Source: Eleginops maclovinus
Taxonomy: Eukaryota > Chordata > Actinopteri > Perciformes > Eleginopidae
Assembly (NCBI RefSeq): GCF_036324505.1
Contig: NC_086370.1
Span: 23,372,290-23,436,289 of the forward strand
DNA length: 64,000 nucleotides
Direction: 5' to 3'
Part shown: positions 1 through 12,703 of the stretch, in pieces
Numbering within the stretch: position 1 is the first letter of the stretch
Layout of the letters: every line of letters starts with the position of its first letter
Notes under the pieces: generated by a model
What the model was told of the DNA's origin: nothing
Database searches by the model: none
Seen by the model: the letters and a program-made list of their open reading frames with translations, nothing else
Position numbers and translations under genes: made by a program

Positions 1-67
1 ACTTTTACTGAAGTACAATATCTGAGTACTTTCTCCCTCCTCTGAAATTAAACTTCTGTCCATTTAG

Positions 68-1342
68 ATCAGTGACAGACTTTATGAAAGAGCTGGTGCA
101 GGACACAATGAAAGCGGTTCCTTCCGTCTCCTCTGAACGCTACGTGTGGCTCCCTGATACACTGTGTCCTGGACTCGTACAGTATGTCAGCGCCGTGTTG
201 TGTGACTTTCAACACCACTTAATCAAGTCACCGTCATTCTGCACCTGCTGGGTTTGGAGAACCACAACAAAATGATCGCCCTCGAGATACATTTGTAATC
301 CACTTTTCCATGCTGGCTCTGCTGCAAAAGTCAGTGTTTTCAGGAAAATGAATTCACTGATGTTGGGTCGATCATTTAGAAGAAATAGTCGGAAAATCTA
401 AAACGTAGAAAATATCCAAAAATCTGAAGTTTGAAAAGAAAATCAAAAGGACAAATCTGGAGACCAAAAGTGTGAATTTTTAAAGAAGATGATTCGGGTC
501 AGAAGAAGGAGTTAGAATAATGAGCAGATATTGGAGAAAAGAGAAATTTAGAAAAAGGCAGAATTTTTAGGGACATTCAGAATAAAATCCAGAAATCTGA
601 AAAAAAAGTCAGATCTTTTAGGAAAGGGTTTTTTCGTGACGGCAGGGGAGAGTAGGACTGAAGATGAGTGATAGAATGTGAGCTTTGCTTCTGGCTCAGC
701 TCTCTCTTTGGTAAAACTCCCGCTGCTCTGAATCTCTGGCCCGTCTCCCGCTCCATCTCCCCCTAACTCAAGATACTTGAACTCCGGCACTTGGGGTTAA
801 GGACTCCTTCCCTACTGGACAGTCCATTGGTGTCCTCCTCTGAACCATGGCCTCAGATTTCAAGGTACTGATCCTCATCCTTTCCGCTTCAATCCCTTAA
901 TGTAACTCACTTCATATAAAACATCAGATAAAACAATTGAAATGTAATAAAAGGCTGACCTTTAAGGTGGACCAGCTGTTCTCATTTTAGTCACGCCACT
1001 CCTAAATGGCCTTAAAGACAGCTGCATTAGTAGAGGGTTTACTGAACCAACAGGCCTCTCTGCAGCCCTACGGTCACTACAAAGTCAAAGCAACCTCCCT
1101 GGCTTCACCGGTGCCTCAACTCCTCTGACCTTTCAGCTTCTATGGATATTTCTGCCTGACATACCTAGCAGAAAAGCTGCGTGATGAGATGATTGGAGAC
1201 AATAAGCATGACGTCAGACTCTGCAGTATACGTGAGTGTGTTTCTAAATGTGGAACCGCTGCTCACCCCTCGTATCTGAGTGCTTGTTGGTTGCATTCAT
1301 GGGGGTGGGTGTCGATTTATGGGTCTGTTTTTCTCTATGGAT

Positions 1343-1435
<93 letters not shown>

Positions 1436-1870
1436 AGCTCTCCCTTTGTGTCCTCTCACATGGATCTGGTTCTGTTCCAACTCACAGCCAAATCTCTCCA
1501 GTGGCAGACACAACATGACCTACATACACTTCTCGATGCTAATGGATTCATTGGCGGCTCTTAAACGATCGTTCCCTCCGCCTGCAGCCTGTATGGAGTC
1601 TCCAGAGCAGGCTGCAGATCGCTGTCATTCTTCTTCATGCATGTGTGTGTTGTTTTATGTTTCTCATGTACCTACGACACGTTTATAATCAATCTGCTGT
1701 AATAACGAGCTCCTCATAGCGCCTCTAATTTCTCATGTTAGCTGGTGTGACGAGCTGTGCTGTACAGGACTCGCACCACTGATGGGTTTGTTGACACTCA
1801 GGGCTTAGTTTGGATTTGAACAAGGTCTAGTTGAGGTCAGGCATCTGAGAGGCTCTTTTAGTGCTGCGTC

Positions 1871-1963
<93 letters not shown>

Positions 1964-4900
1964 CCCAGCCCTCCCCAGCCCTCTCCCATTACCCTCCTCC
2001 CCCACCGATCACGAGCACACAGCATGGAGCCCGGCATAGCGGCTCTGGCATGGCATCGCGTTACAGCTGCACACCTCTGCTACTCTGCAGGAATAACGTG
2101 TGGCACTGAACGTGACTCCAGCTGACAACTATCTGACAAAGGCTCTCGGTTTCTGCATACATGGGAGGATTTGCAGGATGTTCACATGCAGAGAATGTTT
2201 GCCCATTAAACGATGCAATACTCACCTTAAGAAGCCCCTTCTCACACTTCCATTTCAAAAGAAAGAGTGTTAGTTCTTGGGATCATTCACAGCCACACTG
2301 CGTCTATGGAGTAGTTTTACAGAACCACATCCATCCTCTGTTAGGGACTGACAGAATGGCCCAAAGAGGACATTATATAACACTCTGAAGTGTCTCTTCG
2401 TGTAGATGCTCTGCTTTGACGAACTATAAAAGTATTTGAAGCTAACCTGGGCGGTCAGACTTCAGACCAAAGCTCAGTTTATAAAAGCTCTGACTCTCTG
2501 AAGGAGAGACAAAGGTCCACAGTGCTGGAATGAATAGAGGTTAACCCCGGTACCGAAATCAATTCCCTATGTGTGCTATTTTGCTAGCCAACGTTAGCTA
2601 TCTGTCTAATAAAGCTAACGAGCAAACGTTAGCTATCTAACCAGCTGGATAGCGAAGTGAACTATTTATCAAAGTAGCTCCCTAACATGAGCTCTGTACT
2701 TAAAAAGGTTTGCTAGCTGATGTTAGCCATCCACTTTACAAGCTAGCTAATTTACAGTACTTTACCCAACTTTACAAGCTAGCTATCAATCTTTGCTAAT
2801 TAGCTAGCTATGGCCAAATAGATGGCTTTCATAATTTTAATTACAATTATTATTTGATGTCATATATTTAGTGTTGACCTGTGTCTCGTTTAGGGAGGGA
2901 GTCATTTTTTTTGTTCTTACTTGTACATCTACAAGGTGTGTTGTTGTCTCAGCCTTAAATATCAGGAACTACAAACTGAAAACTGTACTTAAATACAGAA
3001 TTACAGTTCATATACTCGGTCACTAATATCTTGTAACTGTATTTATAGCTGGGAGCCATTTCCCCCATCAGTAACCATCGTCTCTTTTCAGTTTTACTTT
3101 GTACTGCAGATTGTGCAGGAGCAGACTTAGTGATGGTCATAGAGAGATCACTTATTGATCGTTTAACCCCAACCACTCTAGTTACCCTCATGCATTAGTT
3201 GACCTACAACGGATAAGACTTAAACAGTTCTTAGAGAGGTCTTTGTCGGCGGAAACATATCTTTATCTCCCTCATGCTCTGTCTGCATCATCCTTTATCT
3301 CCACTCCCCCTTTGTCTGAATCATCCTTGATCTCCCTCATGTCTTCATTATCTCCTACGCTTTGCTTTTTCTTAAGCTCTTATCACATCTTATTGCATGT
3401 TTGAGTAATGTTGAGACCAAAAACAGCACAAGACTAAGAGGCTAGGTGAGGCTACATGCTAACAGCAGCATGCTACTGTCACATAGCTTGGTGACAGACA
3501 GTCGTAGGAAAAGCCAGAAGATCGCACATTTCGGGACCAATTGGCAAATGATTGGTTTAGCCAGAAAATATATCTGGGCCAATGCTCGTCATTAGCGTCA
3601 TTGAAGACTTGAAGAGTGTCAAGTGTTATGATTGTACATCTGTTTTGAAGACAGTCTTGACTCAGACGTCTTATGACTTTACCACAATGTCACTCTGAAG
3701 CTCGGTGAGGTAACAAGACTTCCGGTTCTCAGTGAAACAGATTGATTCAGAAAGACAGTATGTGTGAGGGCTGATATAAAGGCCAACAGAGGCACACTGA
3801 TATGGTTCTTGAAACATGATGTGTTTTGTTGCCTGGTAAAACGCACAATGCTATTTTTGCCGCAGAAGAATGTTGTCTAATGCTTGAAATATTTCTCTGC
3901 TTATTCTGACCTTTGAGGGCTGAGCCAGAACCAATGGGAGCAACGACTCTGTGTACGGTAAATAATAGGGAGAGAGAGCCGAGAGGAATTTCCACCCTCT
4001 GCAGCCCCTCTATTGATTTGAGTCTAATAATCCTGTGAATCTGCTCATCAAACACTGTGGGACCCTGAACCTGGCCTTCAGAGAGTGTGTTCCCTCCTGG
4101 TCTGTTGGGCTGCACAACACTAAGAGTAGAAGTCATGTGAGGCTGCTAACATGCTAACAGCAGCATGCTACAGTTACATCCTTGATGACAAGGAAACTTT
4201 AAAATTGGCCGTCGTTGGTTTTGTTTGTTTCCCTGCAGCTGCAACATCTGTACAGGACCGAGAAAATGAAATCAGTGCTGATGGTAAATAGCTAAGCTTG
4301 AACTGTAGCAGCCATGCTGATACCTTAGGCTCTGTTAGCATTAAGGCAAAGCTCTATAAGCATTGGCTTTTAACAGGCTTTTAGGAAGTTAGGGCCGGGG
4401 GTATGAATGCATTACCTTCCAGAGTGAATGGAGATGCAATAAAGGAAAAAGTAAGATTGTTATCCTTGCATGACATCATCCAGCTGACTTACACAATATG
4501 GAAGCTTCTGAAGAACCAACCTTTGCTAAACAGTGTAGCATGAATATCTTCCATAGATAGACCATCTTCCTACTGGGGAATTGTCTACAGTCCCACATGC
4601 ATGCACAAAACGCACTTTTTAAAACTTGCTGTAATACTATAAGGTGTGTTGCTCTGACAGGACTTGGTTTCAATTTCTATTATCATACATTTTGAAGGAA
4701 AATTGTAAAATACTGTACTTTTTAACAATTAGCATTTCCCCAAATATCTTATGGACACCTGGAAACTCAGTTGTAACTTTTAGCTTGACTGGAATTGTTC
4801 CATAAAACTTAAGAACAATGCTGTAGTCAATCAGTACCCTGTAAACACTCCTGATATAGAACCTAATAACTTAAGTATGAAGTACCTCATGAAGTCAGAG

Positions 4901-6035
4901 ACTCTTCAGAACATCTTATTGTGAGTATTTCAGATTAAAGTAGTTTTCTTAAGCATCTGTGGTATTTCTCAAGGATGGATCATCTTGTTTCAATACATAA
5001 ATCTAACTTGATGTTAGAAAACATATTTGTATTGTATAACCCATCAACTAACATACAAGAAATTGAAAGATTGTGAGCATTTCTGGCTTATTTCCATTTC
5101 CTGATCCTGGAAAAATAGATATAAGTAAGTTTTCCCCAGTTCATTAAAAGATCTGATTTATTTAAATAGCCCATCTTACTTCAAGACATCTAACCAAGCT
5201 CATTTTCACTTGTTCTTTTGGAAGGTTTCTCAACTTCTTGCAAGTGAAAACACCTTGTTGTTATTGGTTTTTGATTTGATTTTGGAGCAGCATTTCTTCC
5301 GATGTAACTTGAACAGAATCAAACAAGGTTTCAATCTTTCCTCTTCTCTTTGAGTATCTCTACGCTGAGATAATCTGCAGGAATTGAATGCAACAAAGAC
5401 TTGACAACTCAAAGATGTCACTTAAAACTGAGACGTGTTGTCATTGGATGAGGCAGCATTACCGGCTTGTGCACAAGTCATAATACCTAAGATGCACACA
5501 GGGTTTATATGCACATGTCTTGCCCTGCAGACTCCAGAGGCAGCTGGATGCATGTCTCCCAGGCAGCCTGTGTGTTTATCCCAGTTGCTGAAGTGCTGCT
5601 GAGTGGCTGACGTCAGGTCTTGGGAGCTGTATTAAACATTGGTTGCCTTTACACTGCATTATGTAACTGAACTTTTCTAAAGAAGGGTTTTTCACAGAGC
5701 AGCTAGCCTCAGGGCATCAATCGTCCACTCTGCTGCACAAACAACTGAAATCTCTGTATCCGATATGAAGGTTGATAGGAAGATAGTCACGCCTTCACAA
5801 GCAAGCACAGCTCTCTCAGGTAGATAAAGAAGGTTTGCTGTTCAAAGCTCAACCAAGTCTTTTATTACGACAGTACGGGAGCCAGGACAGTTCCCAGCAT
5901 GCAGCTCACACTCTGCACAGTTCTGTTTTTGCAGGAACATTCAGTCCTGCAGAGCTAATCTGGTACCTGAAACAGGACTTTGTGCCCAAATTTGGTGCAG
6001 TGGTCAAGACCGTGAACCACATGCTGCCCCGCTGA
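68..6035 (+). CDS. 3' end of an unrecognised multi-exon gene (three exon-like blocks)
   Basis: Three blocks can be joined in one frame: 68-181, 1137-1231 and 5935-6035, ending in TGA. Each starts after a pyrimidine-rich tract plus AG (the third after ttctgtttttgcag). Donors are GTATGT after 181 and GTGAGT after 1231. Phases agree: block 1 ends with two bases of a codon and block 2 supplies the third; block 2 ends with one base and block 3 supplies two. The joined reading frame is open for about 102 codons and includes FMKELVQDTMKAVPS, then FYGYFCLTYLAEKLRDEM, then ELIWYLKQDFVPKFG, and ends NHMLPR. It is aromatic and charged, with no cysteine motif or domain I recognise. Extra exons between 1232 and 5934 cannot be excluded. 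The gene's 5' part lies outside the window. A polyadenylation signal at 6266 fits a terminal exon. I infer a real gene from splice phases; its function is unknown. Confidence 0.5.
354..615. repeat. A-rich degenerate interspersed repeat, copy 1
   Basis: An A-rich stretch of loose motifs such as aaaatctgaag, tttgaaaag and aaagtcagat, with the phrase gagttagaataat near its middle (about 509). A second plus-strand copy with the same phrase is at 50436-50755, and a similar T-rich stretch on the other strand at 62015-62170. It lies in the intron between the first two blocks of the unidentified gene. The family is not named. Confidence 0.5.
1344..1433. repeat. (TG)n microsatellite
   Basis: About 45 TG units with one C interruption near 1390. 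It lies in the putative second intron of the unidentified gene. Confidence 0.98.
1872..1956. repeat. (CT)n microsatellite
   Basis: About 42 uninterrupted CT units, followed by gtctctccccagccctccccagccctc, a short CT/CCCAGC transition. One strand is pure polypurine, so triplex (H-DNA) formation is possible in principle. Confidence 0.98.
2560..2825. repeat. GCTAGC/GTTAGCTA-rich dispersed repeat
   Basis: Dense variants of gctagc, gttagcta and aagctagct, for example near 2582, 2633, 2710, 2740, 2778 and 2803. This is a composition commonly seen in teleost repeat relics. No terminal repeats or open frame are visible. Confidence 0.5.
2826..5930. other. Putative last intron of the unidentified gene; no further gene seen
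   Basis: AT-rich sequence without a convincing exon. A 40-base phrase around gctaacagcagcatgcta occurs twice in the same orientation, near 3457-3476 and 4149-4168. The stretch 4930-5430 resembles an old interspersed repeat with phrases such as catcttgtttcaatac and ttacttcaagacatc; the family is not identified. Further exons of the unidentified gene could be hidden here. Confidence 0.4.
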
Positions 6036-6160
6036 CTCGAGCCATGAGACCCCGACCCAAAGTCCTGACCTCCTCTGCCTTCGTGCTCGTAGGACGTGTT
6101 TACATTTATTGACCACGTGGTATTTCATTCATTGTTGGCACTGTTGGAGTTGGTAGTGGT

Positions 6161-6660
6161 TTTACCTGCTCACTTGGGTTTTGCATTGGCAGAGAGAAGG
6201 GCTGAGTTAGGAAGTACATTTTTTATTGACCACATTTTTCGTCCGATCTTTTGCAAGTTTTTTGTAATAAACTGTATTTGAAGGAGTGGAATGGATTTGT
6301 TTGTGCAAGGTGTTTCTAACTGTGTTCAACCCCTCGTGGAGTTTCTTTTTTGGACCGCCTACAGCCACAATGCTGCTGCTAACTTGCCATGAGTATTTTG
6401 TTTTACCTGGCTGCGCTCACCTGCTCACTCAGGGTTTTTGCATTGGCAGAGAGATGGTGTGAGTCAGGAAGTGACAATTTCTCGTCATCGCAATTTTTCA
6501 CCACATTTTCTTTCCCAATCTGACTTCCAGTTGCAATCGGCCTTCCACTGCTGGGGCAAGATTTGATTGTATATATCTTAATGGTATCTTAAGGAGGTTA
6601 AACCCCTCTTTTTGACTCCCTACAGCCACACCTCTGCTGTCTCCAGTGCATGACTCTCTC
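6161..6660 (+). repeat. Diverged tandem duplication, two units of about 250 bp
   Basis: Unit 1 (about 6161-6400) and unit 2 (about 6419-6660) share cacctgctcact or its variant, ttgcattggcagagaga, gaccacattttt or tcaccacatttt, and further on aacccctc with ctacagccaca and a gctgctg/ctgctgtc end. It begins inside the presumed 3'UTR of the unidentified gene and extends past its polyadenylation signal. Confidence 0.65.
6266..6271 (+). promoter_or_regulatory. Polyadenylation signal AATAAA
   Basis: AATAAA lies 231 bases after the TGA at 6035, within ttttttgtaataaactg. It is the natural 3' end for the unidentified gene above. Assignment is by position only. Confidence 0.45.
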
Positions 6661-9249
6661 AAAGTCTAAAGGTTTCCAACCTGAAGCATTTCCCTAAATC
6701 AGAAATCAGTTTCCAGCTCCCAGAAACACACACATGCATGTTTTATGACCGAGCGAGCGGGGAAGGATAGGAACAAGAAGGTCTTTGTTGTTGGTTGCTT
6801 TGGGGCAAATTGGTCCCACCTTCACATCACAGAGGCCGTACTGGTTGGTTGTGTACAGCAGTGTTTGTGCTTTGTGTCACAGCGAGGATTATATAATGGC
6901 AGATTGTCTCTTGTGTTTCCTGTCTGCTTTCTGTCCCTTTGGTTTATCCCTTTCCTGTGTGGGATGGACTTTTTCTGAGCATGATTCGACATATTTACCT
7001 CTACCCGCCTGCTGTCCGAAACCAAACCAATGCTGAACCATTACACAAACCACTAACGGACACATTTGACATTCTTTTGTATGGTTCATGGACCCCAAAT
7101 TATAACTCCTAATACATTTGCTGACTCTTCTTTGGGTCAACAACAAAACCAGTCTCAATGTTACATCAGATCCTCACATCATGAGACTGTAGTTATTCAG
7201 GTTCTAAGCCAATGGCAACGGGAGAACCTGTCCTAATCTCTTCCTCAGACAGATATTGTAAATGAATCCCAATTATTTTCCTCAAAGCTAGTTTGGATGA
7301 AAACTGTTCTCACCATTGAAACAACAACAGAGTATGTGAGTATAAATACTTCAAGCCGTAGCCTGGTGTTTTACTGTGGCGCAAATGAACACCACTTCTC
7401 ATTTTTTCTACGTGTCACCATGTGATAACTTGTGTCCTGAGTCATGCAGGCAGCTAATAATAGTTACTCCTTAGCATGTCTGAGCTTATTTCTGGCTCCT
7501 GTCTTTCCTTACATGCCTACATGTCTCCTCGTTGTGCCTGGATGGCTATCTTACAACTCATGTCAGACAGAAAAACCGACAGTCTGTTGCTTAAAGCATC
7601 TCCTCAGGCCTCATCAAACCCACACAGACTATTTCCATCCCGGTTAACCAGCGCTACACGGCTCCTTCTCACGGCAGAACAGATCCTTTGTGCAAAGACA
7701 AACATGTCCTCAAGCCTAAGAGCCCTTATAAGAGTCTAAAAGCATCTCAGTGAGTGGATTTTCTCCTGAGTCAGCGCATGTGTTTGAGTTTAATGTATGA
7801 ACACGGCTTCTTAAAATAATAGATATCAACAAAGCACAAACAACCGGACATGGCACCCTGAAACTAGACCACCTGTCCCGGTCTTATCTATTTGATCTCT
7901 GTCCCTGCCAGAAAAAAGTCCTGTCCTGACGTTCCAACCTGCATGTCCTGTCTCTGCGGAGGCTTGGCGGCCCTCCATGTTACTAAACACAACAGTAATT
8001 ATTGATTTTCTTATTGGTATTCTCACCTATTTCAACATGTGCTGAATGCGGGACAGCTGCTAAACTCTTACTCTTAAGTCACCCTGTGTAGCGTTCACTT
8101 TAAATGTGTTCTACCATGTTGATTACTAATAATATAAGACCGAATGAATTGGCTGTTTTGGAGGAATTAAGACTGATGGACCTTGCAAACCAAGCTAACA
8201 CTTTTATCAGCTGGTAACCTAGCGTTTAGCATGCTAACGCTAACGGTGTCTAACCCTATCATCCAAAAACAGTCCCTTCCAGCTCCAAAAGTGATCTTAA
8301 ATTGGCCTTGTTGTTGACTGAGTAAATGTTGCATACTTAGAGCAGACACAATGATTAATTCAGCAACACGTAGCACTTTCTTTTACCCTGACTAGAGGAT
8401 GCTAAATGATTCATGTGCACACCATAGTCTGCCTTTCCCCGAATTGAACTTCTGAGTAGGTTAGCTATATTTAGCATAGCCTTTTCTGGGCTTTTGCTTC
8501 TTTTTGACATGTTTAAAGGCACATGGAAGCATCTTTGAATATCTTTAGGGTTACTGACACATTTTCACAACTGTTATTTATGTTTTAGCAGACGATCTAA
8601 CTCCACTAATCGCCTTCAAACGTTTCAAAACAAAACCCTTTCCATTTCTTACTTTTCTTAATGTCTTTTTGTTCTGGAGAGCACATTTGTTTTTCCTCTT
8701 CTAGATGTGTTGACTTTATTAATAACCTCATTGTAATTTAGCCAGTAATGACTCATCTGTAGCTTAAAAAGAGCAGCATATTTTAATAAATAGAGACATA
8801 ACTATGACTTTTAGTAACCTGTTTAAATCCCACAGACTGAGCAGAGGTTTGTTGTTGTGACCTTAACAACGCTGACTGAGAGGGTTCTGTCTTTGCATCC
8901 TCATTGCATCATTTCTGTCCTCCGCCTCCATTAATGTTTGACATAGTTCAAATGTGACTTACATGTGACTCCATTTCCTCCTAAATAAATGCAAACAGAT
9001 CAGTGACACCGCGACTTTGGGACAGAACGGTCTGACAGGTTTCTGATCAATACCAGCTATGCTTTGCCTGATGCTGAAATGTTTTGGCTCTTAAAACCAG
9101 TTTGTCTGGTCTGCATATGTTTTCACCATAATAGTGGATATCTAGACAATCAGGAATGCCCGGCACACCCTATTCTGCTTTTTGAGTGTTCCCTCTACTG
9201 TAGTGTAATCTGTAGGTTTGTGTGCATATAAATGGTCTGCAGAGGCTCA
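6661..9249. other. Intergenic, no gene seen
   Basis: Ordinary AT-moderate sequence. Short open frames here have no start context, conserved motif or splice support. A gctaacgctaacgg/tagcatgctaa cluster near 8225-8245 resembles the GCTAGC-rich relic at 2.6 kb. Confidence 0.5.
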
Positions 9250-10619
9250 AAAGTAGAGACTACATACTGATATACACCTGAACATCAGCAGGAGAGGACT
9301 CTTTAAAGTAGAGACACTACATACTGATATACACCTGAACATCAGCAGGAGAGGACTCTTTAAAGTAGAGACACTACATACTGATATACACCTGAACATC
9401 AGCAGGAGAGGACTCTTTAAAGTAGAGACACTACATACTGATCATACATCTGACATCAGCAGAGAAGGACGCTTTAAAGTAGAGACACTACATACTGATA
9501 TACACCTGAACATCAGCAGGAGAGGACTCTTTAAAGTAGAGACACTACATACTGATATACACCTGAACATCAGCAGGAGAGGACTCTTTAAAGTAGAGAC
9601 ACTACATACTGATATACACCTGAACATCAGCAGAGAGGACTCTTTAAAGTAGAGACACTACATACTGATATACACCTGAACATCAGCAGGAGAGGACTCT
9701 TTAAAGTAGAGACTCTACATACTGATATACACCTGAACATCAGCAGGAGAGGACTCTTTAAAGTAGAGACACTACATACTGATATACACCTGAACATCAG
9801 CAGGAGAGGACTCTTTAAAGTAGAGACACTACATACTGATATACACCTGAACATCAGCAGGAGAGGACTCTTTAAAGTAGAGACACTACATACTGATATA
9901 CACCTGAACATCAGCAGGAGAGGACTCTTTAAAGTAGAGACTCTACATACTGATATACACCTGAACATCAGCAGGAGAGGACTCTTTAAAGTAGAGACTC
10001 TACATACTGATATACACCTGAACATCAGCAGGAGAGGACTCTTTAAAGTAGAGACACTACATACTGATATACACCTGAACATCAGCAGGAGAGGACTCTT
10101 TAAAGTAGAGACTCTACATACTGATATACACCTGAACATCAGCAGGAGAGGACTCTTTAAAGTAGAGACTCTACATACTGATATACACCTGAACATCAGC
10201 AGGAGAGGACTCTTTAAAGTAGAGACTCTACATACTGATATACACCTGAACATCAGCAGGAGAGGACTCTTTAAAGTAGAGACACCACATACTGATATAC
10301 ACCTGAACATCAGCAGGAGAGGACTCTTTAAAGTAGAGACTCTACATACTGATATACACCTGAACATCAGCAGGAGAGGACTCTTTAAAGTAGAGACTCT
10401 ACATACTGATATACACCTGAACATCAGGAGGAGAGGACTCTTTAAAGTAGAGACACTACATACTGATATACACCTGAACATCAGCAGGAGAGGACTCTTT
10501 AAAGTAGAGACTCTACATACTGATATACACCTTGAACATCAGCAGGAGAGGACTCTTTAAAGTAGAGACTCTACATACTGATATACACCTGAACATCAGC
10601 AGGAGAGGACTCTTTAAAG
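9250..10619 (+). repeat. 57-bp minisatellite, array A (about 24 copies, forward)
   Basis: The unit is 57 bases: tactgatatacacctgaac, atcagcaggagaggactc, then tttaaagtagagacactaca. Nearly all copies differ only at a few columns, mainly the base pair after gagac (ac or tc). One strongly diverged copy lies near 9439-9478. As 57 is a multiple of three, frames stay open on both strands, but this is an arithmetic effect and not evidence of coding. Arrays B, C and D are the same family. Confidence 0.98.
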
Positions 10620-12219
10620 CTGGTGTGGAAATGTGACTCGGTATTTCCTCCATTCTTGCTGACATACCTTTCGAATTCACCAATAAATAAAAAAACAGAG
10701 AAAGGAAATGAGAGCGGACCTTGTAGAAAATCAGAAAGACAATGAGTGTTTCTGTTCAAACTGGTTCCTACCTACGTCAGCAAAGGGAAGGGAGAACAGA
10801 GAGATGGAGGGTCAGAGAGGAGGAGGCCGGTTACTCTGATCCATCAGGAAATTACAGGTAGAACAGGAATGTGGGTCCATCAGCCGTCAGGTCGAGATGA
10901 GCGGGAGGCCAGGGTGAGTTCAGGATCTTTGAAGCTGATTAGGGATCAGCTCTTCTACTCTCCACAGTACACCTCGCAGAGAGGACTGGTCTGATTCACG
11001 CTTCTGAAGATCTAACTGGCATTAGCCAACAAACTCTTACAAAATGAAAAGATCATACGTGCTGAACCGCTCACTTTCTTCCATTTAAAGGCAGCACAAA
11101 CACAACTGAAGTCTGAAGACCCTGGTGCCCTGGGTAAACACCCCTATGACCCATGGAAATGTATTGTCACAGTACTTGTAGGGGATTTTGAGCAAAGATG
11201 GCCTGTATTCAAAGGGTTAAAGCGATGCTACAGCGGCTGCAGAAGGTCATCCCGGTGCAGCCCTGAGGTCTTTCCTGCTCACATGCCAAAGGAAGGAGCG
11301 AGCATTCCTCCTGCAGAATGAGAATGCATGGACAACAGACGACACGGACAATTGAAAAGCAGGAAGCACAGTGAAAACGCTTCAGGCATCCGCTCTGTTT
11401 TCAATCCAAGTGTACTGTGTACTGGGCTGTCCACTCTGTAGTTTAATTAATGATTAATGAAAGGGTTTTGCAATTCATACATCCTACATGCATGAGGCAG
11501 AGTGTGTGTGCATGTTGGATTTGCATGTTTTTGCATGTCTTAATGTCCTGTTGCATGCACTCAGTATCACTTTTAATTTGTGTAAGTTTAATGGACCTTA
11601 TATAACTTCTTCATGGCTCCAAAATATCCGTTTAATGTGAAGGAACTACTTTTATTTGATATTGGGAGCAGTGGTATTCCTTATTCACACAGTGGGAAGG
11701 CCTAGTAAGGTGTTTAAAGCAAATAAATAATGTTGTGTACGAGTTCATCCATACATATTGAAGCATTTGCACCACCTTGATCAAAATAAACTCTTAGATG
11801 TGTGCAAACACGACAACATTCAACAAAAAGATCAGGAGTCACTTTTGAATAGACATTTTATTTCTGAAAAGGGAAATACTTTACAAACACCTTCAAGTGG
11901 AACAAAAGGCTGGGCGCAGACAGACCTCTCTTCACAGTGAGAACCGATGGCTTCCAGCTAAGGACACTTCTCATTTCCAGCCACACATACTGTACACTCA
12001 TCACACAACTGCACTTAAAACAGTCAAATATAAACATCCAATCATTCCTCTTTAAAACGTTCTTTAACCCATCCATCTCCCAAGTTGGAGACAACCAATC
12101 ACGTGCATCGTCTCTTCTGATAGCAGCTCAATACACGTACCAAAATATTACATCATCCCAACAGCATTTCTCATCATACATGTGCAATTTACCAGGAGGG
12201 GAAGGAAGGGCTGCATGAC
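10620..12219. other. Intergenic, no gene seen
   Basis: No exon with splice support and no recognised repeat. The part beyond about 11857 may belong to a long ppp1r3c 3'UTR on the minus strand, because minus-strand AATAAA signals occur at 11857-11862 and 12220-12225. Confidence 0.45.
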
Positions 12220-12225
12220 TTTATT
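12220..12225 (-). promoter_or_regulatory. Candidate polyadenylation signal for ppp1r3c
   Basis: Minus-strand AATAAA about 480 bases past the ppp1r3c stop codon. A second candidate lies at 11857-11862. Which is used cannot be told from sequence. Confidence 0.4.
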
Positions 12226-12703
12226 TAAAATAAAGAGTCTAATTATCGTCTCGTGAAGGTGCTTAGTGTCCATTAAAATTAATCAGCTGTGTTTCAATTA
12301 GTAGAGAACCATTTTATCGCCGTGTGCTTCCCCTTCAATATGAAGGACGTAATCATCTTGATTTCTACTTCTTCAGTTTACAGAAATCACATTGAGAGGC
12401 TCATCTCAATCAGTGCATATTTAACCATTACAATAGGCCCTCCTGGGGGGGCTCGAACACATCGTCTGTATTTTAGTGGACAGGCACTCTTAGAAGGCAC
12501 ATTCATATTTTACAAAAATTATGCGGCTCATTTTCCACACGAGTCCTCGCTCTGAGGCCGGCGGGAGGCGGCTCAGGTGAGCGGTCTGGTTTTACATGTT
12601 TGCTTCAGTTCAGTTTCTAAGCTTCGACCCACAGCTGGACTCGCACCGAATGCCCCGTCTCTTATCTTATTCCAATGTCATTTCAGCAAACAGAGTCCTG
12701 GCT

